Below, piece by piece: positions 22,090 through 36,006 of a stretch of 64,000 bases of DNA. A program made the translations under genes and the position numbers. This stretch comes from Hemibagrus wyckioides (taxonomy: Eukaryota > Chordata > Actinopteri > Siluriformes > Bagridae): assembly GCF_019097595.1 (NCBI RefSeq), contig NC_080726.1:15289705-15353704 (forward strand), given 5' to 3'. The notes beneath the pieces are model-generated. The model was not told the DNA's origin, ran no database searches, and worked only from the letters and a program-made list of their open reading frames with translations. Positions within the stretch are counted from its first letter, which is position 1. Each line of letters opens with the position of its first letter.

Positions 22090-23840
22090 ACTTCACACCT
22101 TTTTACTTCATTTGAAGTGAAATCAAAGAGTTAACAGTCCATTAAACAAAAGAAAATAAAAGTTTTCCAAGTGTAAGTTGTGCAGTTGACACGAATTGAA
22201 TTCATTTAGTATGAAATATATTTCAATGAACAAAGTACATTTAGCTGCTGTCTTTACAGTCTCTTTACCACATGCCTCACGTTGTTTCCACCACACTGGC
22301 TAGTCGACATCCCTACAGAAGTAACTGGTGAATGTGTTATTCGACTACTCTGTGCAACCCCCAGCACGCAGTACATAATGTATGGTATTACAAAGTAAAG
22401 AGCATTACACAGATTGTTGAGTTGACTACAGTAAAAATAATATTTCCTCTCCACAGCGTTTGGTCCCAACAGCATAGACTCTATTTTTTTTTTTTTTGAT
22501 AAAAGACATGCTACTATGCAATGGCTGCATCTACGTGCATACAAAGGGCCAAGTTATCTTTGTATTTCATGCTACATTTATTGTCATCTGGCAGACAGCC
22601 CAATTAACCCTCAGCACGGTGGTGAAGGGAGGACAGAGCGGAATAATTGCTGTTTTTACACACAAGCATCCAAACAGCAATTAGCCTGCATTTCACGCCA
22701 CATTGGCCCCATGTTTTTGCCAAGGTGGAGCACTCCGTGGGTGTACGGCCCACCCAAATCAAGGGACAAACAGCCCCATCAATTTCACATTACAGTGTCA
22801 TTTGTCCAGAAATGCAGCCTGTCTCCTCTCTTCTCTTATCATGTGTAGCACTTTCTCTGTGTCTGTATTTGCCCTGAAATGAAACCTTTTTTTCTATATT
22901 CTGCCATTATTAGAGATTATTTTATATTTCATTTCGTTCAGTGGGGTTATTTTGTGCATTAAGCCGTTTTGTCCACTTTGAGCATTAGGCATAATTGAGA
23001 GAACAAAACATTTATTTAACAACTACATAGAGGGGATCAAAATCCTTTTCACTATTACTTTACCATCATGTTTGTAAAACCACCAGCACATTATCTTAAA
23101 ATGTTGCGTTTGAGGCTTGAGGCTGAGTAAGTTGATGTTGGAGTGCTCAGTGTCAGAGGCTGAGGTTGCCCTGGCTCAGTGACTTTCAAAGTAAACTCAG
23201 GCTATTGATCTCTGCCCGAAGATCCCACTCCATGCTGAAGGGATTGAACTATCCATTAGATCCAGTGGGAGAAATGTGTACTGGGGGAGGGTGGTGGTGG
23301 CAGGGGGCTATTCATCCTATAAAACATATACTAACACAATGTATACAACAATATAGAAGAATAATAATAGTAATAATAGTAATATATAGTATAATGTTTG
23401 CCCATGCCTGTCACATTCTTCCTAGCTTGCACTGTAAATGGACAGTATCAAGATATCCATTTACGCAATATAAATGAAAAATTAATAGTTAGAAAAACAT
23501 TAGAGTGAAAAACAGAGTGAATGGGTCACACTCCTGAACACCACAGGAACAAAACAAGAAGTACGCTATATGGGTAATTTAATAAAAATATCAGGCTTGA
23601 TAGAACACATTAAGTGCCTAGCTAGGCAAAGTTTTTCCTTAATAATGAAAGAAATAAGAAATTGGAGTATTAACCAGCTGGCATTCTACTGCCACTTAAA
23701 GGAATTGTTTTTTAGTGAATATTTTACATTAAAGTTAATGATGCTGTGTATATTATTGTGTTATTACAGTATAGTTACAGCAGTGTTACGTTAGCTGCAA
23801 GATTCTGTGATAAAAGTACAATATCCTAGTATTGTAAATG
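22090..23840. other. Non-coding region, possible conserved stretch at 22496-22850
   Basis: No gene recognised. The stretch at 22496-22850 is unique-looking, of balanced composition, with few stops on either strand. The rest is AT-rich with poly-T near 22487. A short (AAT)n-like tract occurs near 23357-23385. Confidence 0.45.
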
Positions 23841-24280
23841 CACTATATTGCCAAACGTTTGTGGACACCAAACCATAATACTCATATGTGCTTTTTGAAC
23901 ACCACATTCGAGATGTAGTCCCCATTTGCTGTTATACTAACCTTCATCTGGCTAGAAACGCTACATTTTGTGGTATGGCTGTTGGATTTTCCCTTTCAGC
24001 CACTGATGTTGGTGAGGAGGTCTGGGGTGCATTTGGTGTTCCAGTTCATCCCAAAGGTGTTCAGCAGGGTTGAGGTCAGAGTTCTGTTAAATCCACTTGA
24101 GTTCTCCCACTCCAACCTTGGCAGAGGTTTTCAGGAAGATCGCTTGTGCATAGGGACATCTTCATGCTGGAAGATGTTTGGGCCTCTTCGTTCCTGTGAA
24201 GGGAAATATAAAGTTACAGCTTAGAAAGACATTCTACACAATTGATTGCTTCAAAATTTGTGGTAACAGACCAATAAGTT
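23841..24280. mobile_element. Foldback-type Tc1 relic
   Basis: The left end, CACTATATTGCC, is the terminal sequence shared with the Tc1 elements at 44.1 and 63.5 kb. From 23905 to about 24180 the minus strand carries Tc1 transposase C-terminal and catalytic-domain remnants (complement of CATCCCAAAGGTG and CATGCTGG). From about 24185 the plus strand switches to the middle part of a Tc1 transposase (CCTGTGAAGGGAAAT, then GACATTCTA). The two pieces thus face in opposite directions, as in fish Tc1-derived hairpin elements known to me. The right end of the element is not recognisable and the copy is truncated. The open frame at 23970-24224 is incidental. Confidence 0.55.
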
Positions 24281-24949
24281 CATACAGTGAGCTCTATTTA
24301 GAAGTTGGGTTCTGTGTTGATGGAAAACATCATGTACATATAGATGTTAATAAAGACTATTTACTCAGAATTGCTATTTGCTCACACCCTCGTGGTTTTA
24401 TATGATCCACCACTGAGCAGGGAAGCACTTATAGGAGTCCTGTAATTTATGCGCTGGCGAGAGGGAATCGATGAGCTTGGATACTGACGACAGCTGACAG
24501 ATCCATGGCAGTCCCAAAGGTGTGGAGTGAGATTGTCACTTCAGAAAACAGCCACTGCCTTACATGCCCTAAAGGAGCCAAAGTGAACGATTTTTACCCT
24601 GCTAGTACTCTTGGCCCATCAATATCCTGCCAAGTACTGCAGCATTTGGCACAGACCTCCCAGTTAAGCCTACTGAGAAACAGGTAATAGTAGTTAAATG
24701 TAGACTTGATAAACCCCTATTTTGGGGTTATGAACCATTCTGAATAAATGAACAGTATTTGTTGTGATTATTGTGATTACTACATGGTCATAATGTTTGG
24801 TAATAGACTGAATCTATTACGAATGGAGCATGTAAAGTTTGTGCTTGTTATGTACAGGAGGATAAAGGATCTGGGACAGAGCAGCATACTGATGTAAGAG
24901 ATCAATGTTATGTTTATGCTCTCAGAAGATGCCCTTTTTCATTTTTCCC

Positions 24950-25000
<51 letters not shown>

Positions 25001-27686
25001 CATAAATAAACATAGACAATAACCTCTTGTGCAAAAATAAATACTAGTCTCAGGTTCACTTCTAGAAGGAAATTAGCCAAGTTTTCCTGAGCATCTTGAA
25101 GAATCTGCTGCAGTTCTTCTGGAGACGTTGACTGTCGCACTTGCTTCTCAAAACCCAGCAGGCTTCATTAAGTTTTCTGTCTGAAAAGTTGTCTGTTACC
25201 TAATAATATCGGGATCTTTTACCGTTCCTCTCTGCAGAACCTTTCAGGCTCTGACAGGTTTAATAGTGTATGTTACTGTACAGCTGTATCATTACCACTA
25301 AAGATCTTCACACACCTAAAAACATCAATTCATTTTATTTGACAAAAACGTTACCAAAGTGCAGTTTGGCGATAGAGTGAAGAGAGGTTCAATTAGTGCA
25401 GGAGGTGGCAGTGTGGCAGGATAAGTGGAGTTCATCTTTTTGCATCATGCGACTGTTTGAGTTCTTCAGTGTCAGATTTGTTGTCTACACAAAGAGCAGG
25501 AAAGGGAGGCATGCGCATGTCTGTGTGCAATGACGCTCTCTGAGGCAGTGCTGCTGAAGCCTGGAATTGGAAAAAAAAATCTCAATGCTTGCTCGAAATT
25601 AGAAATTTCAGATTCGTTTCATCACTTGGCTCTCTGTGATGCTTCTGTCTTCAGCTCTGGTACTGAGTTTGGAGCTGGGGAGATGCTGTTTTAGTGCAGT
25701 GGGTGAAAATTCATTGGCATTCACACAAATAGCATACATATGTATGAGCAGCCTATTTAAGATACACAGCAGTATAAATCTGCTGATGGGTTAAAACAGA
25801 TGATTACATAAAGTATTTCTGGTCTAACTAAAATAGGTTGCTTCCATTTCTAACAAGGAGACAGAGCAGGCAAGTGTGTGTGTGTGTGTGTGTGTGTATT
25901 GAATTAGGGAAGGATATTATAGCATTATCTCACAGCATCACTTCTTACTGATCCAGTTTTAACTACATTTCTTTTTTATTTTGTGCCTTTATGCAGTCTC
26001 TATTCAGTATCCATTTATAGAATAGGACTGCACCAAAAGCATCATTCTACAATACTGAAGTCTCCTTTGATCAAGGAGGGTGTTTAATAGGTTGCTGCTG
26101 ATGGACGTCAGGCCCCGGCTTTAGCCAACAAGACAGCTGGGGTGTTTATCTAATGCTTTATCTATAATGGGAAAAGCACTGAGGAAATGAAAGAGGAAGA
26201 TAAAACAGTGTTGATAATTCAATTAATTAAAAGAGAGATTACATTGCAGTTCGCTCTTGGCTCTGTCTCCGAACACGGTATTGTGAACATTTTCCATTGT
26301 TGTCGCTTTCAGAACAAGAAATATTTCATGTTAATTACATAGCAGATGCAGAGCAAGGCTTTGTAATGGGAATGTTCATCCCCTCATAATGGATAGTAGT
26401 TGAAGTACAGATGTGTGTGTGTATGTGTTTGTGTGTGTGTGTTTGAATCAGTGACACTGTTTTTTGGCCTTTACAGCAAAAATAGTGCATTCGTGTCCGC
26501 CTACTGCTTAATATAGCGTCGCACAGCATGTTTACAAGGGGACGAGACGTGGGCAGTGATGACAACCATGAAGCACTTTGCTGAGTGCTGAACAGCAGAC
26601 AGAATGTGGATCCTAACACACACACACACACACACACTAGACAGACACACACACACACAAATTATAATCTATTTTATTATTTTCTCAAAAGGCACAATGT
26701 TTTTTTTTTTTAAATTTGGCCATCAATCATCCATCACAAGCTTATCTGGAGTTGCGCTAGATTTCCTGGCATGTTCAACACTGTGGAGTTTTTGTGAGTG
26801 AGATCCTGTGACACTACATGAAGTCAAAATAAGGTGTCATGAAAAACGGAGTTAATAATCAAATGTTCATTTCACCACAGTGTCTCACATGATGGTGTTA
26901 AAACTGCAGCACTTGATCATTTCTTACTGGCACACGTTCCACGATTCGCTCCACATTTTTAGGCCTGATTAGTCTCACAGATTTGTGGTATGCTATTGGT
27001 TTGGACTCTTCAGATTTATAAAACTGATCTGTTTATATCAAACTTGATTTAGACTGTTAGATTTTACCTACATTGATATAGCATGACAAACATTCATTTA
27101 AATGTACCCAGTCATTTGTTCCAGCAGCATTTTATCATCATTTTTAAATTGATTCCTAAGGTGTGATTCATGGAAGACTGATGACCAATCAGATGTGTTT
27201 GTGGGCTGCAAAAGAAGCAGAATAGAGGAGCTGTCTTGCTCAGTCTCTTTGTTTATACATGTTCTTGTTTCTCTTGCTCTCACTGCCTGTCTCCTGACAG
27301 AAAGCTTTCCGTGGCCCCCGAGGAAGAGGCAATCCCTTGAGTGCTCCAAAAAAATAGATGTGCCCAGATATCTCAGCATACTGTCCCACTGAGACTGCCT
27401 CTGGCAGTGGACACACAGCTGTTTGAGAAATACCACATGCTGATGAATCGGATTATAATACTTCAACCTATAAAACATGAATTTGACAGCGCTGTCATAT
27501 CTGTATGCATGGCTGCACATTATTATATCATGAACTTAACTCAATGACATAACACTTATAATGCAATAATGGTTTGATTTTATTTGATTTACTATTAGTG
27601 TACTTATTGCTACCGTATCTGTTATCTGAATTCGGACGTTTGCATAAAAAGATTTCCATCAGTCTGATTTACAATACAACTGACTG
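24281..27686. other. Non-coding region with several microsatellites
   Basis: (CT)n at 24951-25000, (GT)n at 25871-25898, a GT-rich tract at 26410-26441 and (CA)n at 26616-26660 (interrupted). A 140-codon minus-strand frame at 27098-27520 has no recognisable domain. No gene recognised. Confidence 0.5.
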
Positions 27687-27860
27687 ATCTCTACATGAAG
27701 GTTACATATAATCTGATCTCTGTTTACCTACAGGATACATATAATCTAATCTTTGTTCATATACAGGATGCATATGATCTGATCTCTGTTTACATACAGT
27801 ATGCATGTAGTCTGATCTCAGTTTATATATAGATTACATATACAATGATTTCTGTTTACA
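27687..27860. repeat. 33-bp minisatellite, about 5 copies
   Basis: The unit is about 33 bp and begins ATCTCTGTTTACATACAG. A first, 29-bp copy starts at 27687, followed by four 33-bp copies and a partial one ending near 27860. Copies differ by several substitutions. Confidence 0.85.
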
Positions 27861-28689
27861 TTTGGGTCATGTGTATGTCTGAAGCACTGTTTAGTGCCGA
27901 TTCTTCTTGTTTCCATAACAACAAGAAGCACACGCATCCCGTCACTGTACAGCATGTTAAGAGTGTTGAATCACTATGCTTGTATATTTGAACAAGTATT
28001 TGAAAAAAAAAACCCCATTCTCTAAATCTCTTTATTGAACAAAAGAGAATTTATGTATGCGATTAAGCTGGCTCAGCATTCAGTGTTTTCCTGCCCAGTT
28101 TACTGCTGTGAATTAACTTCCTGCATATTAGGGAATTAATGCCACACGATGTCTCTACTTTCAACCTCCATTCCAACCTCACCATTGCTTTTAACTGTAG
28201 AAAACATTTGAAATCATTTGTTTCTTCATAGGATCATTAGAGTCACAGCAATGTAAAGCACACACACATTCTGAAACAGGTTTATTATTCTGCTGTTTAA
28301 TGGCTTATTAAAAGGATTATCTCGTTCAGATTTAGATTAATGCCTTAGTCGGTTTATTCTATTCGGTACTGAGGTACAATTTTTTCCATTTTAATTATCT
28401 TCAAATTCTGACTGAGTCATCAGTCAGGGTTATTAACAGATCATTAGGCTGTGCGCAAATACAGCTATTGTGTGGTCTGACTGCTGGACTGGGTTGTGTT
28501 TGGGCCTAAAATGCCCTAAAAGTCAACTTTTGGTGCTGTTTAGAGGCGATTTGTTTCAGGAGGATACATTATGGTGGGTAAAGTGCTGAATAAATCACAG
28601 CAAACATTCCTGAATTGTTATGTGTAGACTGGATTATGATCATCTGAACAGCACCTCACAATGTGACACTGACATTTTCGAAAAAGATT
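27861..28689. other. Non-coding, nothing recognised
   Basis: AT-rich unique-looking sequence. Confidence 0.4.
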
Positions 28690-28912
28690 TTATTTGCCAC
28701 ATATACATTACAACAACAGTGAAATTCTTTTCTTTGCATATTTGCAGCTTAGAAAGTTTGAATCAGACATGAAATTATCACCCCTAGAGCAGAGAGGGTT
28801 AAGAGCCTCGACACATTTCCACACTCAGGGCCCAACTGTGGCAGCTTGATGGTGCTGGGTTCAAACTCTCAACCTTCTAATCAACAATCCTGAACCTTAA
28901 CCATTTGAGACA
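28690..28912 (-). repeat. tRNA-derived SINE, type S1 (minus strand)
   Basis: It has TTTATTTGCCACATATACAT and CAGTGAAATTCTTTTC at the tail end, AGAGAGGGTTAAGAGCC, CCCAACTGTGGCAGCTTG, and at the right end the tRNA-like head in reverse complement (complement of GAGTTTGAACCC and ATGGTTAAGG). It matches the copies at 3.6 and 5.9 kb block by block. Confidence 0.65.
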
Positions 28913-31900
28913 GCACTTCGTGCATACAAATACACTGACCCATACTGACCGGTGAATTAGTGACATTGCATGCAGTTTTATTTGTAAGACCTATTCCTCA
29001 TAATTACACCACACAGTATTACAATTCACTATTGGTCTCACACACACACACACACAGACCATTTTGACCCCGCATTTCTAATTTGTAATCGCTTTTGCTG
29101 CAGGAGCTTTTGCGGACAGATTAAGGCAGTGCTTGGATGTGACTGTTCAGGGATATAAGTAGAGCTAAGTCTTAATAGCTCTCTTATGTCTGTGCCGTAT
29201 GCCTCTGTTTGAGCCGGCTGAGCCAAGGCTCTCCAGAGAGCAGCAGAAAACTCGTGAGGTTGTTTAATTAAGGAAAATCATTGCCTGGCCGAGTGATCTG
29301 GACGGCTTTACTTAACAGGGAACTGAGCTAGATAGGCCTGATGAATTCTGCTCCAGGTCCTTTAATTGACCTTAAAGCTCAGGGAAACTAAGCTAAGAGA
29401 AGCAATCTCTGGTGCCTTTGCAGAAATTAAAACCATTTAGGCAAAAATGAAGAGATGACAACAAATGAATACTGTGGCCATGGTGCATACCACACACACA
29501 CACACACACGGGCAAATGCTATTAGACTGAGATTAGACAGTATTTTACACCCTCAGCCAGCAGAGCTGATTGAGAAGTCAGCCACAATTTGCAGCACCTC
29601 TCTGAGCAGCCACATTTTTGATCTGTCTCCCAGGTGGCACTAACTCTGAATAATGACAGAGGCCACCTTTGCAAAACGAAGTGGAAGGGCATTAAAAGAG
29701 CAAGTGGTAGATGAATGAGAGTCCCCAACCACAACCCTGCACAGGCTCAGGCCAGGACTTGATGATAAATAATTTTGTGAAACAGGGCCAAGGCACCCGA
29801 CAATGGCTCGAGGAGCGGCTCAGTGAAATGTCAGCAGGATTAAGCTGCTGAAAAAAAGATGGAGATCCTTTCTGTAATCCCAGCGGAGACAAAATGTTCA
29901 GTGTCGGAATACAAGCCATGTAACTACAGCAAGGAGAGTGTCCTGGATCAAGTTCATCATGATTGCAGATGTGTCCAATTCACCTCTAGTAGAAATGCAA
30001 TGGCTTAAGAACTCTGACGCTGAGAGTTTAAGACTGAGAGAGAGCACTGGTCCTTTTCAGGCATGCAAGCCTAACACACCGAGCGCAGTGGGAGAGGAGC
30101 CCTGCAGCGCTCTGCATAATATGAAATGACACTCCACTGGCACACAGTCTGAAGTCATGCCATAATTAGCATAACCAGGCAGAAATGTTCAACAAGTCAC
30201 TGTTCAGTGAAGCGCAGAGAGGAGAAGATTCCAATCATGTCTCAGGCCTGTTGCATATTGGTTGTGCTATTACTTGTAGGCATGTGAAAATTATGTTGTT
30301 TTGATGAGCCTGATGAAGATGTTATGTTTGAAAAATGGCCATACTGACCCCTTGCTGAGCATGAGAAATCTGTTTGTATCTGATTGTAAATGTAATGTTT
30401 TCTTTCCACTGCCCTCAACAACTGATTTTTGCTGAACAGCTCTTTCTTGGACCGCGTCCTCTGATAATAAGCAGGTAAACTGAACTTTTTGAAGTTCCCA
30501 CACTGAGTAAATGTGTGTGTGTGTGTGTGTGTGTATGTGCAGCAGGTTGTGCTTGTGGTGTGTCTTCTGGCACACGACTTGGCATGCAATGAGTGTCTTA
30601 CCTCAGGCTGGTCATTATCATTCAAGTCTGAGCACAAGGATGGTGGAAGAGATCAGCTCCAGGAGGATAAGCATAAAAACACATTAAATCTGATAAGTCT
30701 CAGACAAAGCTTAAACTTAAAACTTACTAATTAGCTATTATTTCTTTATTTGACCAGCAAAACACTTCCAATCCTCCCAGTGGTTCTAGTAGGGATGCAT
30801 CAGTGCTGGAAGCAGGTCTTGCTCATTTATTCATGTTAATAAACATACTCAAATAGCAAAATTCAAAGCCAGGTACTAGGTGATGTAAGCCTAGTGCATG
30901 ATGACATGCTAATAAACAAATGGCACAATAGGATATGACGTGTTTTATGGTTTAATTCAAGCAAAACAGACAGTGCTTTGTAATACAAGCAACCTGATAA
31001 AACATCTTTAAAACATAAAAGTCAACACAAGGTATAATTGCAAGCATCAACTAGTGCTACAGCCTAGGTTTGATAAATGAGAAACAACCATCTATAGTCA
31101 AAACATAGTGAGTGAAAATAACAGCCCTTACCCAGTATGTAGTCCCTGATAATCAGCCACTATCTGTCGTCAACACCGAGGGATTCCAATGCAGTGAAAC
31201 ATTCATATACATACAGTATAGCTGTGTAGAAGTGCTTTCTGGAAGTGAAACAAAACCTGCTTTTCTCCACTGTAGCCCTGCTCAAACTTAACTAATGAAG
31301 CTAGCTAATGTTATAAAGCCTATTAGCCTAAATATACATATAAACATGCATTTTTTCTTCTAAATTCTATCTGCCTTCTTATGCATACATGAGCTCACCA
31401 ACACCCATGATTGGTTATCGCCTCTGTGACTGACAAATTTTTACCCAAAGAGCACAGTCAGTTTTTGCTCCAATGGTATTTGTTAGTCAAACTCTTAATA
31501 ATATGATGAATGCTTCTCTGTTGCCATGGCGATTTAAAGCAATCATCTTTTTTGGCATTATCAATTTCTTAATATTAAGTAAATTGCTTCGTTATCAACG
31601 GGTATCAATAAACGTATCTTTTTGTTTAAGTGGCATCAGCGTCTCTCTACTTTCTACTCTAAATGTCTCAATTATTAATATGCGCTTATTACTTTTGGCC
31701 TGCTTAGCATGCATGGTCATAGAAGATTGTAAGTATTGCAAAAAGCTACAGTTGTTACAATGGGATTCATGCAAGAGGGTAAGAAATATGTCACCTGGGT
31801 GTCAGAGTAATACCCTGAATTTTTTCACCTCAGTATTTTCCACTGTAATGTTCCTCTGTAATATGCTACAGATCTCATTACAGTAAAAGGAAATTAAATT

Positions 31901-32335
31901 CTCTAGTTCTTGACCCGAACCTTTCCGTGCTTCGAAAATGTGAACCAATTAAAGACGAAGGAAGGTAGGATGTGATACAAACGTCCTGTCAGTAGCTGCG
32001 TTGGAAACACTCTTCACCGCTAGATACAGTGTGAATTCACCACCAGCTGTTTTACAGAAGGCTGACTGCTCAGTTCATACAGTAATGAAGATAAGAGGCG
32101 AGCTGGGGGAAGGGGATTGCAGGTTCTGTTAATGTGCTGAAATAAAGACAGCAGTGGGAGCTTTAAACAGCGTGCATCTGAGGCTTAAGTGAATCATACA
32201 GCAGCTCAGCGCATCCCTCCTGCTTTCCTTGTCTGTTTCCTCTCATGCTGATAGTTTTGTGTCTACGTCAGTTTTGAACGTAAATCCTGCAGCAACTTAG
32301 ATTAGCTGCTGAAAACCAGAGAGGCTAGAACAGCA

Positions 32336-32368
<33 letters not shown>

Positions 32369-32991
32369 TGATGAATTTCTCCCCTCTTTAGATACAGGTT
32401 TTATAGAGAGTACTGATTTGCAAGTGAACCTTTTTAAAAATGTCCTCCTTGTCTTAAAAAAAACATCCCAGAGTTCAGAAAGCCAGTGTATTTGGTGAAC
32501 CTGCTCTTATGAAACTAATTGCAGTGATCAGCCTTCATAAGAAGTGACTTTTATCTGCTGTGACATGATTCTGCAGGTCAGTAAGCCGTTCAGCTGTTTT
32601 CATACAAAGATTATTATTACTTCATATTGATTAAAGGTTTAAGAAAGAGTGTCAAGCACCCTAAAAATGAGACATGATTCACCACATAATTGAAGCGAGA
32701 CATTTGAAAGTGTTTTACGGTGCTGTTAATACTGTTAGAACCAACAGGTCAGTATCGAACTTATGATTAAGTATCTTATGGCTATTATCAACATGTCTGT
32801 TCATTAAGGCAGATAAAACCTTTGTAGTTGTCACACTTCTACTGGGTTCAGAGGAACTTTGAGGAGACAGGAGGCAGGCTTGAGAAGATGGGAAGAGCTT
32901 TTTATTGGCTGTTACTACTTCGATTGCTTTTCAACGGATTTATTTCACCCTGCACACACACACACACACACACACACATGGCTCTGTGCAC

Positions 32992-33027
<36 letters not shown>

Positions 33028-34917
33028 GTGGTGCTTGTCTCTCCCCACTTTACCCTTGTTGCTGCTCAATGAAACAAAGAACACGTTAGAACAATCCAGC
33101 ACAAGTGTAGATCCTTACAACTCACTTCTCCTGGCTCCGTCCTCCGTTCACAACCCGGCGCTCGACTGTGACCTCATATACTCCACAATAGCGTTGGATT
33201 ACTTAGAAATGGATATATTAGAAATTTATGCTGAATTTTAACTTACTGGGAAAAAATTTATTTTTTCACCAGATGAATACAGTATATCAAAATCTTAATG
33301 AACCACATTATATAATTCCTCACAAAATGCAAGCAATGTAGTGTAATGTTAATATGTTGACAGGATAGCCTGATGCTCACTGCATAGTGTGTGTGTTTGT
33401 ATGTGTGTGTGTGTGTGTTTGTATGTGTGTCTTCTCTGACCTTGCACTGGAGTGAATGTGTTAGTGTATGTGAGAAAGGAACTGTGAGGCATTCACATTC
33501 GAGCCTGCCAGCTATTACAAAGTGTTGTGTCCGTTAGCGAGGTGGCAGACAGTCAGACCTGATATCCAACATCGCTGAAGAAAGTCTCCAGCAGGCATGC
33601 TGTTGGGAATGAATCAGCCAGCTAACATGAGCATGTACTTTCTCAGAGGAGCTTTACACCATAAAATATTTAAACAATTCACATTTGAGTAAACAGTCCA
33701 CTCGTCTATTTCATGTCAAGATGATTCGATACATCCTCTCTGTGCAAGGCAAATCAGTTCATTTTATTTTATCATGTAATTTGACAGAAATGGCCACACT
33801 AAACCATGCCTATTGGGAGAAAACACCTAACTATCAACACAAGAAATAGGAAACACTAACAAAGTAATCCAATGTAGTTTATAGATCAATTGAATTAGTA
33901 AGTTCATCTACTTGGTGTTTTCTCTGATAGAGTAAAATAAAATCCCTCTTTCTGTTTGTCTGTGTGCAGCACGTTTGCTTTCTCTGATCGTTTCGCTAAG
34001 CATGAGCCAAAAAGAATAAAGCTCTAATTTGTAGCTTACTCAGGGTCTGCTGTGTTTTCCAGGCAGAGAGCCGAACTTGTTACAGTCATCTTCGCAAAGC
34101 TTTGCGGAAATGAAATCAGTGATTGGGCAGCCGAGACATAATAAATACGATGTTCTTTTTGAAATTACAATGGGCCGGCAGGGTTTATTTAGCAATAATA
34201 ATAGATGACAGTGGCTGGGGAAATTTATCAAACATACTGTAAAGTAGCTATTTAAATGGTGCAAAATAAAATATATATATATATATTTGTTGAAATGAAG
34301 TAAAGGAGAATTTTATTTTAACTTATCTAGGAGTATATCTAATAGCAGTGAAATATTTTTACACACAATATCTGTACCCTTTTATTAATGAGATTGTTGT
34401 TTGTTCAATATAAACCATGTGAGATGCAGAACCAACCCAGTGTGTGGTTCTTACTGGTATTGCCAGGCTTGTCACTCAACTGTGTGTCTTTTTGAAATGA
34501 TGCATGTGAGTTGTGTGTGCCATAAATATTCGGTGATGCCCAGAGATGAACAGCTTGGGACAGACGCCAGACCAAAAAAAAAAACAAAAACAAAGAAAGA
34601 AACAAGACAATGCGTAAAAGGAGTGTGTGTGTGTGTGTGTGTGGAAGAGATTGGACAAGACAAGGTCAGAGGCTCTTTGGGGAAATGGGACATGGATAAT
34701 TAAAGTCAGCACACTGATGAATCTGTGTCCCTGCATTTTAAGTTGCTGAAGAAGTTAGGCTGAGGCTTGAGCTGTGTTCTGCCCTTCAAAGCTGTTTTGC
34801 CATAAAAAAAGTGAAAAAAAAAAATAGAAAAAGAAAATAAATTGAAGAGCAAATCATTTAAAACATTATTATTATTTAATCACATTCAGGGTACGATAAA
34901 AAAAAAAAGTAATTACA
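28913..34917. other. Non-coding region with microsatellites
   Basis: CA/TG runs at 29040-29056, 29490-29509, 30512-30534 and 32953-32978; GT-rich at 33388-33430 and 34622-34643; (GA)n at 32336-32368; (CT)n at 32997-33022. The longest plus frame (31473-31886, 137 codons) is hydrophobic but has no recognisable family. The sequence near 29340-29450 is unique-looking. No gene recognised. Confidence 0.5.
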
Positions 34918-35085
34918 TTTAGCAGACGCCCTTATCCGAGCCAGCTTCCATTTATCTTATTTACATACCTGGCCAGTTAGGGGTTAAGGGCCTTGCTCAT
35001 GGGCCCAGCAGTGGCAGCTTGATGGTTCTCACAACCTTTCAATCTGTAAACCAATGCCTTAACCACTGAGCTTCCCCTTGCCCTT
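34918..35085 (-). repeat. tRNA-derived SINE, type S1 (minus strand)
   Basis: Plus strand reads TTTAGCAGACGCCCTTATCC (complement of the tail GGCGTCTGCTAAA), then GGGGTTAAGGGCCTTGCTCA, CCAGCAGTGGCAGCTTG and CTTAACCACTGAGC. The tail block differs from that of the 3.6 and 28.7 kb copies, although the head is the same type. Confidence 0.65.
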
Positions 35086-36006
35086 CTCTATTATGTATAG
35101 ATTATAATACAATTACATTACATTTCTCAACAAAATGTGATTTCATTGCTTATAACTAAACTGAAGTTTATAATTTCTTGATTAAATGATGTAGATTAAG
35201 CCTGTTCAATTCACATAGCATTAAATAAACCGAATACATTGTGAAATCTAATGTTTACATTGATGAAAACTATAACTGTAGTACTGAATTTAGTCCCTTA
35301 AAGCAGACATGATAGAATAGCGCAGTGGTAATGTGTCTATTGTGGGTGCGATTGTCAGCTCAGTGTTTAGTTTTAGGCAGGAAAATAAATGAATGCATGA
35401 ATGAATTTATGACTGAATGAATGTTTTAATATAAAGCAAGCCAGGAAAGAGAGATAATGGCTGTGTTCTTCAGTTGCACTTATTATCTGATAGGAAGATT
35501 AGCATGCAGTCATCGATCACAGGGTGACTTTCTATATTATCATGGTCAGCATCACTGAGCCTTCTCACAGACTCTACTGGATAAAACTGTTCATACATCT
35601 TTACAAATTCTTTCTGCTGTTTTGTTTTAGACACTGCTTCTAACCATGTAAACGGAACAATTTCACTGAGAGAAATCTGAACTCATTATATCTGACAGAT
35701 TCATAACAGCATTTTTGTAGTTGTATCTTTCGTCAGTCTGACTATTGTTGACTAGCTTGTTTAACTCAGACTCATCATGTGACAGAAAAGATCTTTTTGT
35801 GGCTTGCTACAATATATAGACTTGGTTTATGTTCTTCACTTGCAGGGAAAACAATCTCGACCTCCACTGGCTGTCTGCTGTAGTGGGATCCATTAAAGAA
35901 ATAATGAACAAATAATGTTTTTAGAAATGATTATGGGTGACAGCTGTGAGAAAACAAAACAGAAAAACAGTGACTTTCATTATAAGGTAATCATGACACT
36001 GAACTG
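35086..36006. other. Non-coding, nothing recognised
   Basis: AT-rich flank of the minisatellite. Confidence 0.4.

Noticed and set aside
27098..27520. 140-codon minus-strand frame
   Set aside because: No domain recognised and frame is open on both strands by chance; no supporting context.
31473..31886. Hydrophobic 137-codon plus-strand frame that might be a membrane protein
   Set aside because: No recognisable family, no exon or promoter context, and AT-rich DNA yields hydrophobic chance frames.
32828..33241. 137-codon frame with His-Thr and Ser-Leu repeats
   Set aside because: The repeats are translated CA and CT microsatellites.
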